This document shows positions 32,698-41,100 of a stretch of 64,000 nucleotides of DNA, piece after piece. The notes below the pieces were generated by a model that saw only the letters and a program-made list of their open reading frames with translations, ran no database searches and was not told where the DNA came from. The stretch's first letter is position 1. Every line of letters starts with the position of its first letter. The stretch covers positions 1 to 64,000 of the forward strand of contig NZ_BNGS01000006.1 of assembly GCF_014905555.1 (NCBI RefSeq), given 5' to 3'. This stretch comes from Streptomyces sp. Y2F8-2 (GTDB taxonomy: Bacteria; Actinomycetota; Actinomycetes; Streptomycetales; Streptomycetaceae). A program made the translations under genes and the position numbers.

Positions 32698-34437
32698 TCA
32701 TGCCCTCCGCGTCCGCCGCAGGATCCGTACGGCGGGCCAGGCCGGCAGGGCGGTGACGCCCCACATGAAGCCCGCGATGCCGAGCCACTCTCCGGTGCTG
32801 GTCTGCGCGTCGTGGCCGAAGACCGTGACCGCGAGGGCCAGGAAGGCGAAGAGGCCGGCGAGGAGGCCGAACACGACCACCGCCGCCGTCTGCCGTCCGG
32901 TGCGCCGTGCGGGTGCGGGCCGCTGCTCGCCGTTCGCCGAGGTCACCCCGTTCCCCTGGGCTGTCGCGGCCGGTCGCGGCTTCGGCTGCTGTTGCCGGGG
33001 CGGCAGCCACACCACCGCGGACTGCGGCACGGCGGCGTCGACGGCCGCCATGGTGTGCGCGTCGACGCCGTACAGGCCCGGCTCCACCTCCACGATCAGC
33101 CCGTCGGTCCCGATGAGCTGACGGCCGCCGTCGGGCCAGCTCAGCACCGCCGCGCAGGCGCGGTAGGCCACGGTGACCGCCTTCTCCGTCCCGTCCTCGG
33201 CGCGCACGGTCATGCTGACGCCCTCGTCCCCGACCACCAGCGCCGACCCGTCACCGCCCACCGAGGCGAACCGCCGTCCGGTCACCGCGTACGTCGAACG
33301 CGTGGGTGCCGCCGTGTACCCGGCCCAGTCCGCGCTGTGCCCGCCGGGCACCTGCATCAGGGCGGTCCCGGCCGCCTCCAGGGCGACCGCGTGCAGATGC
33401 TCCGGCGTCACCGCCCACAGTTCGGAGCGCAGTTCGTCGAGGCCGCGCACCGGCCGCCCGACGAGCAGGTCCTCCGCCGCCCCCGGCAGCCTCCGTGCGG
33501 CTGCCTCGGGCACGGTCAGCGCCCCGTCGGCCCGGGTGCGCACGGCTTCCAGGTCGCCCTGCCCGATCCGGCCCACCTGGAGCCCGGCGAGGACGTCGGC
33601 GAAGCCGCCGAGGACCGCGTCCTGCTTGGCGGGCAGGCTGTCCGCGAAGGCGGTCACGAGGGCGAAGCCGTCGCGGCGCGAGGCGTAGTCGGTGGCCGCC
33701 GTATAGGAGTAGCCGCCCTCCTGCCGCAGGGCGCGGGACAGCTCGCGCTCGAGGACGCCCGCGTACACCCGGGCCGCGGTGGTGTCGGTGACGACGGCGT
33801 CCAGCAGGACGCCGCCCTTGCCGTCGGAGAAGTAGGCAGGAGCGGTGGGCAGCGCGGAGGTGACGGCGGGCAGGGGGCGGCGCCGACCGGCGGGCAGCTT
33901 GAGGGTGAGCCCGGCCGGCAGCCGCTCACCGGCGATCCACAGCGCGGCGTTGCCCTGGGTGAACCAGGTGTGCACCCACTCCCGTACGTCGTCCGGGCGC
34001 AGGCTCCGCACGCCCCACTCCGGGTAGCTGACCAGGCCGTACCCCTGGGCGCCGTAGCGCCACAGCGGGAGCTGCCCGACATCGCGCCGGGACTCCTCGG
34101 TGCGCAGGATCTCCTTCTCGGTCTCCAGGCGCTCCATCGGCAGATCGGTGAGGGACGCGCAGACACCCTGGAGGTAGGCGACGACCTCGTGTTCGGCGCC
34201 CTCCACGTGGAAGTGGGTGAAGGCGGCCTTGGTGGCGCCGTTGAAGTGGTAGTCGGCCAGGCCCTGGCGGTGCAGGGCCAGGTGCTCGACCAGGTGCGTG
34301 ACGCCGGTCCGGGCGAGCGTCTCGTCGGCGACACCGACACGGAAGACGAGTCCGGCGCGCATCGGGCCGGTGGCGTGGGCGAAGAGGGTGGGGATGCCGT
34401 CGACGTCGGTGAGGAGGATGTCGGCCTGCGGGTTCAT
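32698..34437 (-). CDS. M16 (insulinase/pitrilysin)-like zinc peptidase with C-terminal membrane anchor
   Basis: A 579-residue protein. The inverted zinc motif HLVEH (HxxEH) is near residues 47-52. An acidic stretch ETEKEILRTEE about 60 residues later probably supplies the third ligand. A second, structurally repeated M16 half follows (QEGGYSYTAATDY, typical of the substrate-binding half). After residue ~480 there is a Pro/Gln-rich linker and two hydrophobic helices (VVVFGLLAGLFAFLALAV and a second), anchoring the C-terminus. The usual family partners are not encoded nearby. ATG at 34437; Shine-Dalgarno weak. Peptide processing or clearance near the membrane is likely, though the substrate is unknown. 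Confidence 0.8.
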   Translation of the reverse strand: MNPQADILLTDVDGIPTLFAHATGPMRAGLVFRVGVADETLARTGVTHLVEHLALHRQGLADYHFNGATKAAFTHFHVEGAEHEVVAYLQGVCASLTDLPMERLETEKEILRTEESRRDVGQLPLWRYGAQGYGLVSYPEWGVRSLRPDDVREWVHTWFTQGNAALWIAGERLPAGLTLKLPAGRRRPLPAVTSALPTAPAYFSDGKGGVLLDAVVTDTTAARVYAGVLERELSRALRQEGGYSYTAATDYASRRDGFALVTAFADSLPAKQDAVLGGFADVLAGLQVGRIGQGDLEAVRTRADGALTVPEAAARRLPGAAEDLLVGRPVRGLDELRSELWAVTPEHLHAVALEAAGTALMQVPGGHSADWAGYTAAPTRSTYAVTGRRFASVGGDGSALVVGDEGVSMTVRAEDGTEKAVTVAYRACAAVLSWPDGGRQLIGTDGLIVEVEPGLYGVDAHTMAAVDAAVPQSAVVWLPPRQQQPKPRPAATAQGNGVTSANGEQRPAPARRTGRQTAAVVVFGLLAGLFAFLALAVTVFGHDAQTSTGEWLGIAGFMWGVTALPAWPAVRILRRTRRA

Positions 34438-34472
34438 GAGCGGTTTCTCTGTTCTGATGCGGGCAGCGCCGG

Positions 34473-35426
34473 TCAGCCTCGGGCGAGGGCCGCGTCGCGG
34501 TGGCGTATGTAGGCCTTGGCGGGGTCGCCGAGGTAGTCCCACGGGTAGTCGGAGGCGAGGTTGCCGAGGGTGCGGAAGCAGGCTGCGGCGCGGGCCAGGT
34601 CCCCCATGAGGGAGAAGAGCGCGGCGAAGCAGCCGGTGACGGTGACCCAGCCGTACCCGCGCTGGAACCGCGGATGGAAGACGGACCGGTCGGCGGCCTC
34701 GGCGAGTTCCTTCTGTACGTGGGGCTGACGCAGGTAGGCGTCCCGCTCGGCCCCCTTCAGCGTGAACCAGTGCTCGACGTGGGCCTCGGCGACGAGACCG
34801 GCGCTGAGCGCGCCCTCGGGAGCGGCGGCCGCGCACTCCCGTACGAACCCGTGGGCGGCCTCCCAGCTCCCGCTCCACTTGGGGCAGAGCTGCTGGAGGA
34901 GCCGGGCCTGCCCGGTCAGGTGGTAGGGGTGGTGCTTGGCGAGCTGGTCGTACCGCCTGCGGGCCTCGTTCTGACCGAGCTGGAGCCCCATGGCGGTGGT
35001 GATCCGCTCGGCCCAGGCGGCGTCGAAGGCCGGGTCGAGGGCGGTGGCCCGGATGAGCAGCTGCTCGGCCTGCCGCAGGTGGGCGTGGAGCCCGGCGAAC
35101 TGCTCCCGGCTGACGTGCTCGGCGGCGTACGACGTCCGGATCTCCCAGCCGATGTTGACCTCGCGGGCGCCGAGGACGGTGAGCGCGAGGACGTCGTGCG
35201 GCTGGGCCTCGACGAGGGGCCGCAGCCACTCCTCCACGCCCTTCACCTCGGCCACCTGCCGCACGGCGAAGGCCCGGTCGGTGCCGGCGGGCAGCGAGTC
35301 GACGTACGTCCGGATCCCGGCCCAGTCCTGCGCGGCGGCGGCCTGCCGCAGCCAGGCGGCCTCGGGGTGCGCGGAGGCGGCCTCGAAGTCGGGAGGCGGG
35401 AGGGCGGGGGCGGATGCGTGCGACAT
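34473..35426 (-). CDS. Helical-repeat protein of unknown function
   Basis: A 317-residue soluble protein made almost wholly of amphipathic helices, resembling TPR/SEL1 helical repeats. Recognisable blocks are AWLRQAAAAQDWAGI, ATALDPAFDAAWAERI, LLQQLCPKWSGSWEAAHGF and the ending YLGDPAKAYIRHRDAAL. The protein encoded at 36323-37435 has the same W-C-x-K-W-x-G-S and AAAxAPxxxL blocks in the same order and a similar C-terminus, so the two are paralogues. The ATG at 35426 is tentative; another lies three codons upstream, and neither has a Shine-Dalgarno sequence. It ends 36 bp before the M16-like gene. Confidence 0.68.
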   Translation of the reverse strand: MSHASAPALPPPDFEAASAHPEAAWLRQAAAAQDWAGIRTYVDSLPAGTDRAFAVRQVAEVKGVEEWLRPLVEAQPHDVLALTVLGAREVNIGWEIRTSYAAEHVSREQFAGLHAHLRQAEQLLIRATALDPAFDAAWAERITTAMGLQLGQNEARRRYDQLAKHHPYHLTGQARLLQQLCPKWSGSWEAAHGFVRECAAAAPEGALSAGLVAEAHVEHWFTLKGAERDAYLRQPHVQKELAEAADRSVFHPRFQRGYGWVTVTGCFAALFSLMGDLARAAACFRTLGNLASDYPWDYLGDPAKAYIRHRDAALARG

Positions 35427-35491
35427 GCGGCGCATCGTAAGGGAGGGCACTGACAGCGGCGCCCGCGGGGGCGCCTGGTCTGACTTGCGCT

Positions 35492-35713
35492 TTACCGTTC
35501 GGGGGTCGCCTTGAGGGGGGTCGCCTTGAGGGCGCGGAGGAAGGGGGCGAAGGCGGTGGGCGGGAAGGCGAGGGGGGCGCGGGTGGGGGTTTTGGAGTCG
35601 CGGACGGCTATGTGAGGGCCGACGTGGGCGATCTCTACGCAGTTGTTGCCGTCGCCTTCGCCGGAGTAGGACGACTTACGCCAGCGGTCGGGGCTGATCA
35701 CGGGGCGCCTCAC
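35492..35713 (-). CDS. DUF397 protein
   Basis: A 73-residue protein of the DUF397 family, recognised by WRKSSYSGEGDGNNCVEIA and AVRDSKTP. Such proteins are normally encoded directly after a helix-turn-helix/DUF5753 (WhiJ-like) regulator, with which they form a regulatory pair in Streptomyces development. Here the GTG start overlaps the TGA of a remnant of exactly such a regulator. The C-terminal part after residue ~45 is longer than usual and Pro/Ala-rich (PPTAFAPFLRALK, the normal end). It is an orphan because its partner gene has been lost. Confidence 0.88.
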   Translation of the reverse strand: MRRPVISPDRWRKSSYSGEGDGNNCVEIAHVGPHIAVRDSKTPTRAPLAFPPTAFAPFLRALKATPLKATPER

Positions 35714-36320
35714 AGTTCTTTGGCCAGTCGGTGGATGAAGTCACGCGAGCGGTCGGGTGCGAGTGACACTGCCTCCACCTTACGGAAGCGCGTTCGATAG
35801 GCACCGAGTTGTGCCTCGGAATCGACGAAGACGGAGCCAACGCCGCCTCGGACGCGCCGATCGGGACGAGCCACACGACGATGGTCTCGAGGCCGTTCTC
35901 CAGGACGACCGACGCGAAGTCGTCGTCGAAGCAGACCGGGAGTGCGGCGTAGAGAGCGGTCATCGTGCCGCCTGGGACGAGCGGCATGGGGAGGGGGACG
36001 ACGTCGCCGCGCAGGAGGGCCTCCCCGCCGGTCAGGAGACGCCCGGCGATCCACTCCAGGACGCCCGGCAGCGGGCCGGGGTCGTCCCCGGGGGCGGCCC
36101 GGCCGCACGCCAGCAGTTCCATGTGCTGGTGCCGGCCGAACACGCGCGACGTCAGCGGGGCCTTGAACAGGCCGATGGTGGCGAAGGCGTGGACGCCCGG
36201 GAGGACGCCCCCGCTGAAATACCCGATCCGCGGGGCGCCCTCGGGCGCCCCCTCCTCGGGCGACCATGCGCCGGCCAGGGGGCCGAGGCGGCTTTCGAGG
36301 TGGTCGACCAGGGCGGCCAT
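35676..36320 (-). CDS. SUFU-family protein with displaced C-terminus
   Basis: A 214-codon frame. The first ~157 residues are SUFU-like: MAALVDHLESRLGPLAG start, a mid-section FGRHQHMELLACGR, LPGVLEWIAGRLLTGGEALL, and the hallmark ending core VLENGLETIVVWLVPIGASE. The last ~55 residues are an out-of-frame read-through of a regulator remnant and DUF397 head, Ser/Arg-rich and clearly not native. The usual SUFU end after the WLVPI motif (about 20-30 residues) is lost. SUFU proteins are common immunity factors against polymorphic toxins; this may be a decayed extra immunity gene. ATG at 36320 lies 2 bp after the upstream gene's stop. Confidence 0.7.
   Translation of the reverse strand: MAALVDHLESRLGPLAGAWSPEEGAPEGAPRIGYFSGGVLPGVHAFATIGLFKAPLTSRVFGRHQHMELLACGRAAPGDDPGPLPGVLEWIAGRLLTGGEALLRGDVVPLPMPLVPGGTMTALYAALPVCFDDDFASVVLENGLETIVVWLVPIGASEAALAPSSSIPRHNSVPIERASVRWRQCHSHPTARVTSSTDWPKNCEAPRDQPRPLA
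35710..35848 (-). pseudogene. C-terminal remnant of an HTH/DUF5753 regulator
   Basis: About 45 codons in a different frame from the SUFU gene above it encode FVDSEAQLGAYRTRFRKVEA, then LAPDRSRDFIHRLAKEL and TGA. This is the standard end of DUF5753-type regulators that partner DUF397. The stop overlaps the DUF397 start (GTGA), the normal arrangement. The rest of the regulator, including its DNA-binding domain, is absent and replaced by SUFU sequence, so a deletion or recombination fused the two loci near 35850. Confidence 0.75.
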
Positions 36321-36322
36321 CG

Positions 36323-37435
36323 TCAGCTTCGCTGTCCGGCCGTCGGCACCGGTGCCGGTGTGCGCCGCTTGCCCGCCTTCACGATCGCCAGGGCGCGGGC
36401 GCGGTCGTACATGGCGACGGGGTTCGCGTGGTAGGTCCAGGGCTCTCCGCCGACCCAGGGCTCCAGGAGGCGGAAGTGGTCCAGGGCCTCGGCGCCCTTC
36501 CCGGCCAGGGTCAGGGCCGCGGCGAGGCGGTGGCGGACCAGGGGGGCGCGGGGGTCGTCGGCGGGTACGGCGGCCAGCGCGGCGCGGACGGCGTCCAGTT
36601 CGGACTTGGGGTGGCGGCCGGCGAGGGGGACCGGGCCTCCGCCCTGGAGGGCGCGTTCGAAGGCGGCCTCCAGAGGGAGGACCGAGAGGAGCGACTGCGG
36701 TGGGGCCGAGGCCGCTGCCTCCTGGGCGAAGCGGTGGGCCAGGCGGTCCGAGCCGCACCACTTGGCGCACCAGTACTGGAGGGCGTTGAGGTGGGCGTAG
36801 AAGTGGTGGGGGGCGCGGGCGGTCAGCTCGGACCAGAGGCGGCGGAACTCCTCGTGCGGGAGGACGAGGCCGCGGGCCGCGGTGACCAGGGTGACCCAGG
36901 GGGACGGGTCGTGGGGGGCGAGGGCGGCGGCTGTCCGTGCTTCTTCGAAGGCCGCCTGGAGCAGCTGCTTGAAGCGGGCCAGGCGGTCGGCGGAGGTGTC
37001 CTTGGCGTAGCCCTCGCCGCGGGCGTGCCAGGCGCGGTAGAGCAGGGCCTGGGCGTGGACGGCCGCCGCGTCGGGGTCGTCGGGGCGCTCGGTGCGCCAG
37101 GCGTTCAGCCAGGCGTCCTCCTCCGGGGTGATCCGGGCGAGGCAGGTCAGCACGTACCAGCGGCGGTCCCAGTCCTGGCCCGCCGCGGCGAGCAGGGCCG
37201 CGCCCGGGCGCCAGTCGCCCTGGCGGGCGGCGAGGGTGGCGTCGGCGAGCTCGGGGGCGATCGGGCCGTACTCCGCGGCGTCCAGCTCCTCGCGCGGCAG
37301 CAGGCCGTACGCGGTGACGTCCATGCCGGCCGTGCCGTTGCGGTTGGCGCGGGCCAGGCGGGCGCTGTTCCAGAGGGCCCAGGCGAGGACCGGGAGGCCT
37401 ATGGCTATGGCGGTGTACTGGAGGAGGGGCGGCAT
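36323..37435 (-). CDS. Membrane-anchored helical-repeat protein
   Basis: A 370-residue protein with one N-terminal membrane helix (YTAIAIGLPVLAWALW, residues ~7-22) and a large helical-repeat domain. It is a paralogue of the product of 34473-35426: shared blocks include LNALQYWCAKWCGSDRLAH, EAAASAPPQSL and the C-terminal YHANPVAMYDRARAL. Here an anchor replaces the soluble head. An ATG at 37435 is used; an earlier in-frame ATG would add 20 residues without membrane logic. The downstream SUFU gene starts 2 bp before its stop ends, so they are coupled. Function unknown; scaffold for protein contacts is likely. Confidence 0.68.
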   Translation of the reverse strand: MPPLLQYTAIAIGLPVLAWALWNSARLARANRNGTAGMDVTAYGLLPREELDAAEYGPIAPELADATLAARQGDWRPGAALLAAAGQDWDRRWYVLTCLARITPEEDAWLNAWRTERPDDPDAAAVHAQALLYRAWHARGEGYAKDTSADRLARFKQLLQAAFEEARTAAALAPHDPSPWVTLVTAARGLVLPHEEFRRLWSELTARAPHHFYAHLNALQYWCAKWCGSDRLAHRFAQEAAASAPPQSLLSVLPLEAAFERALQGGGPVPLAGRHPKSELDAVRAALAAVPADDPRAPLVRHRLAAALTLAGKGAEALDHFRLLEPWVGGEPWTYHANPVAMYDRARALAIVKAGKRRTPAPVPTAGQRS

Positions 37436-37540
37436 CGGCAGGTGGTGCTTTCGGATCGGTGTGTGAACGGGTACCGAGACGATCATCCCGGGCGGCCGAT
37501 CACAGAACGCACACGGGTCGGTCACCTTTCAGATAGCAGT

Positions 37541-37578
37541 GTGGGCGCCCCACCGGATTGATCCGGCGGAGCGCCCAC
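37541..37578 (-). terminator. Terminator of the RHS/immunity operon
   Basis: An 18-bp near-perfect stem (GTGGGCGCCCCACCGGAT against ATCCGGCGGAGCGCCCAC, two mismatches) lies 44 bp after the stop of the SUFU immunity gene. It closes the toxin operon and shields the genes beyond. Confidence 0.8.
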
Positions 37579-37622
37579 CTTTGTTCACGGATTCCGAGGG
37601 ATTACTCGGATCAGCCTGATTT

Positions 37623-38198
37623 TCAGCGGGTGGCCGTCAGGGAGACCGGCTTCCGGTACGGATTCCAGAAATCGACTCCCGCTCGTTCCTGAGCGTCGAC
37701 CAGCGCACCGATCCCGTGCCGCACGGCGAAGTCCAGCTCCGCGGGGAAAGCGGGAACGAGCATCAGGAATTCCACGTGCCTGCCATCGGCAAGCACCATG
37801 CTCGTCATCTCGCCTTCGAAGGGATCCATGACCACGAAGCCGGCGAGTTCGGTCCCCGGCCAGAGCGGTCCCGGCGCCCGGTAGATGTTCTGCGCCGCGA
37901 GGGCCTTGCCCGATCGCGCAGCGTAGATCCCCACCTGGGCGATCGACTCGGCGATGTCGTCGCACTCCGGATCGCACGACAGGAAGAACTCCTGCCGGTG
38001 CTTTCCGTCAGCGCCCGGCACCGGGACGTCACAGGCACCCGAGGTGCGGTAGAAGGTCAACTCGTCCTCCCCCTCACCTTCGACCCACTTCAGGATCCGG
38101 ATGTCGTAACCGTCCCGGGTCTGGAACGACGCCTCGCGCAGTGGTTCACCCCACTTGCGGATGAAGAACTCCGCGGGACTCGACGGGAGATCTGTCAT
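37623..38198 (-). CDS. SUFU-family immunity protein (candidate) of the RHS toxin
   Basis: A 191-residue cytosolic protein without signal peptide. It has the SUFU (suppressor-of-fused) layout: an N-terminal part with EFFIRKWGEP and YDIRILKW, a central RQEFFLSCDPECDDIAESIA, then PLWPGTELAGFVVMDP and the family core VEFLMLVPAFPAELDFA, ending DFWNPYRKP. SUFU domains are one of the known immunity superfamilies for polymorphic toxins. Its ATG overlaps the toxin stop by 4 bp (ATGA) and has GGAGGAG upstream, so toxin and antidote are made together. Binding of the HNH tip is inferred from position, not shown. Confidence 0.85.
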   Translation of the reverse strand: MTDLPSSPAEFFIRKWGEPLREASFQTRDGYDIRILKWVEGEGEDELTFYRTSGACDVPVPGADGKHRQEFFLSCDPECDDIAESIAQVGIYAARSGKALAAQNIYRAPGPLWPGTELAGFVVMDPFEGEMTSMVLADGRHVEFLMLVPAFPAELDFAVRHGIGALVDAQERAGVDFWNPYRKPVSLTATR

Positions 38199-41100
38199 GG
38201 TGCTCCTCCAAATGGCCAAGAAGTTCCTGCCGGCCACCCTGGGGGCCACCATTGCCCTGGCCCTGTTCCGATGGGTTTGTCCTGCTTGGAAGAATTACAC
38301 GGCCCGCAGGCGCCGGTCGTGTTCGACGGTCGATTCACTCGAGAGGACCGGGCGTTACGGCTGTTCAGCCAGCCGCCCTTGCTCCAGTCTTCCTTCTGCG
38401 GTGTCACGTGCTCGAAGTCCGTAGACCTGCTCTGTCCGCAGTAGGGACACGTGGGCGACTTGTTGATCGCCGCGGTCCGCACGGCACGTGTCGGCCTCTT
38501 GTACTTCTTCCTCGCATAGCTCGGCGGTTCGATGTCCTGGACACCACCGACCGCGCAGGCCTCGCCGACCTCGCCGATGGCTCCATTGTTGTTGTGGACG
38601 AGGATCGCCTCGGTCCCGGCCACGACATAGTACGTGTGCAGGCCGTCGATGCTCAGGTCGTAGGTCACGCGCTGCGCCGTGTACGACCTGACCTCGATGA
38701 TCCCGCTCGTGGAACCGTCGTCGGTCTGGAGCTTCTGGCCGGCCTTGAGGTCGCCCGCCTGGGTCCAGGAGTTGCGGCTGACCTCGTAGAACTGGTGGTG
38801 CTTGGTGGTCTGGATCGTCTTCGGACCCGACTTGGTGGCCACGACGACATCGACGTAGTCACGGTCGGTCTTGGTGACGATCACCTCCTTGACCTTGTGT
38901 TTCTCCTGCTCCTTCTTGCCGGGCTCGGCCGTCAGGACCCAGTCGCCGGCCTTGATCTCGGAGATCGGCTTGACCGTGCCGTTGGCCATCAGCACACCGG
39001 TCAGGCCGGTGAAGCTGTGCGGAGTCCTCCGGCAGCCGCCGCCGGACGACTCCCCGTCCGCCTCGCGCGACTTGCCCTTCGGACCGTACTTGCTGGCTGC
39101 CGCACCGAAGACACCACCGGTCACGGCACCCACGGCCGTGGCCTTGGCCGCGCCGGAGACGCTGCAGCCTTCCTCACTCGCGGCACAGGAGACGCCATAG
39201 CCGACCGCGCCTTCCGCAGCACCGCCCGCAGCGCCCATGGCCGCGCCCTGGACCACCTTGCCGCCGACACCGGCGAGCAGGCGGCCCACGGCGCCGGAGG
39301 CCGCACCGCCGGCCGCGCCACCGAGAGCACCGGTGACACCGCCGATCGCGACCGCGCCGAGGAAGCCGCCGACGGACTTGGGTCCGTCGCTCATCATGTA
39401 GCCGACGCCGTTGGCCGCGGCGCCCGCGAGGGCCGCGCAGCCGATCGCACCGGCACCGGCCGTGGCCGCCGTACAGCCCGCGAAGACCACGACACCGACC
39501 GCCACCGAGGCGATGGTCGCGGCGTGCTGCTTCACGAAGTGGGCTGTGGCCTTGGCCGCCTTCTTGAGGCCTCTGCCGATCTTCTTGACGGCCTTCTTGG
39601 CCGCCTTGACCGCCTTGCTGGCTACATGTTTGACCGCCTTGGCGACCTTGCGGATGGTCTTCTTGACGTGCTGTACGACCTTATGGACGTACTTCTTTAC
39701 TCGTTTGTATGTTCGTTTGACGTATCTCTTGATCTTTTTGACGCTGTCGTGCACATAGTGCACGGCCTTCCGGACCGCCCGGCGGGCCTTCCGGACCACA
39801 TTCTTGGCCGCCTTCTTGATCTTCTTGGCGGCCTTGCGGACGACCTTGGCCGCCTTCTTGACGGCGTGCTTGGCCTTCTTCCAGGCCGACTTGGCGACCT
39901 TCTTGACCTTCTTGGTGACCTTCTTGATGGCCTTCTTGATGAAGCCGAACCAGTGCCCCGTCGGGTCGGTGCCCGTCATCGGGTTGTCGTTGGCGTACGC
40001 GTACTGGTTGGCGTTCACCGAGTCCGGCAGCGGCTCGTTGCTCACCGTGTCCCGGCTGTTGAACTGGCCGGTCTGTGGCGAGTACCAGCGCGCGGCCATG
40101 TTGACCTTGGCCGTCTGCGGGTCGGTCCACCCGGACTGGTAGCCCAGGTTGCCCACCATGCCGGACGAGGACGACGTTTTGCCGAACGGCGTGTACGTCG
40201 CCGAACCGGTCAGCGCCTCCGCCGAGTCGGTGAACTGGGCCACGACGTCGTCGTGGACGTCCGTCATGACCAGGGCCGACGACACACCCGTCTTCACGCC
40301 CAGCAGAGAGCCGTCGGCGTCGCGGCTGTAGGACGCGTAACCGTCCGAGGCGACGTCGTTGCCGATACCGCTGTACTTGAAGGAGAAGACGTCGGCGCCG
40401 GTACCGTCCTTGGCGCTCAGGACACGGTCCAGACCGTCGTAGACGTACGTCCGTTCACCCTCGTTGATCACCCGGTTGAAGGCGTCGGCCTTGAGCAGGG
40501 TCTGTATCCCGCCCTCGTCCGTGATCGTCTTCAGCGTGCCGCGCGCGGTGTACGTGTACGAGTTGTGCCCGTCCGACGTGAGCCGGTTGCGGGCGTCGTA
40601 CGTGTACGTGTCGCCGCCGACGCGGGTGCGGTTACCCGAGGCGTCGTAGCCGTAGGACTCCGTCGTCGTGCCGTTGTTCCACGACGTGAGGCGGTTCGCC
40701 CAGTCGTAGGTGTACGTGTTCGACGAGGCGCCGCTGACCCCTGTCGTCGTCTTCGACGTCAGGTTGTCGTTCTCGTCCCAGCCATAGGCGATGTTGGCGA
40801 GGACCTTGCCGGTCGGCGAGGTCAGCTTGTCGTTGGTGATGCGCTCCAGGGAGTCGTAGGAGAACTCACGCTTCGACTTGCCGGTGCCGTAGTCGACCTG
40901 CTTGACGTTGTTGTTGACGTCGTAGGTGTAGGTCAGCGCGGAGCCGGTGGCCCCGTCGTTGACCGTCTTCAGCCGGCCGGCCGTGTCGTACCCGTAGGTC
41001 GTCGTGCCGGAGGCGTCCGTGCGGGAGGTCAGCTCACCGTCGCCGTTGTAGGCGAAGGACGAGCCGCCCGACGGGCCGGACGTCGACAGCAGCAGACCGC

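Noticed and set aside
39538..39945. The Lys-rich segment as a separate histone-like protein.
   Set aside because: It is in frame within the RHS protein with no start signal and continues directly from the RHS core.
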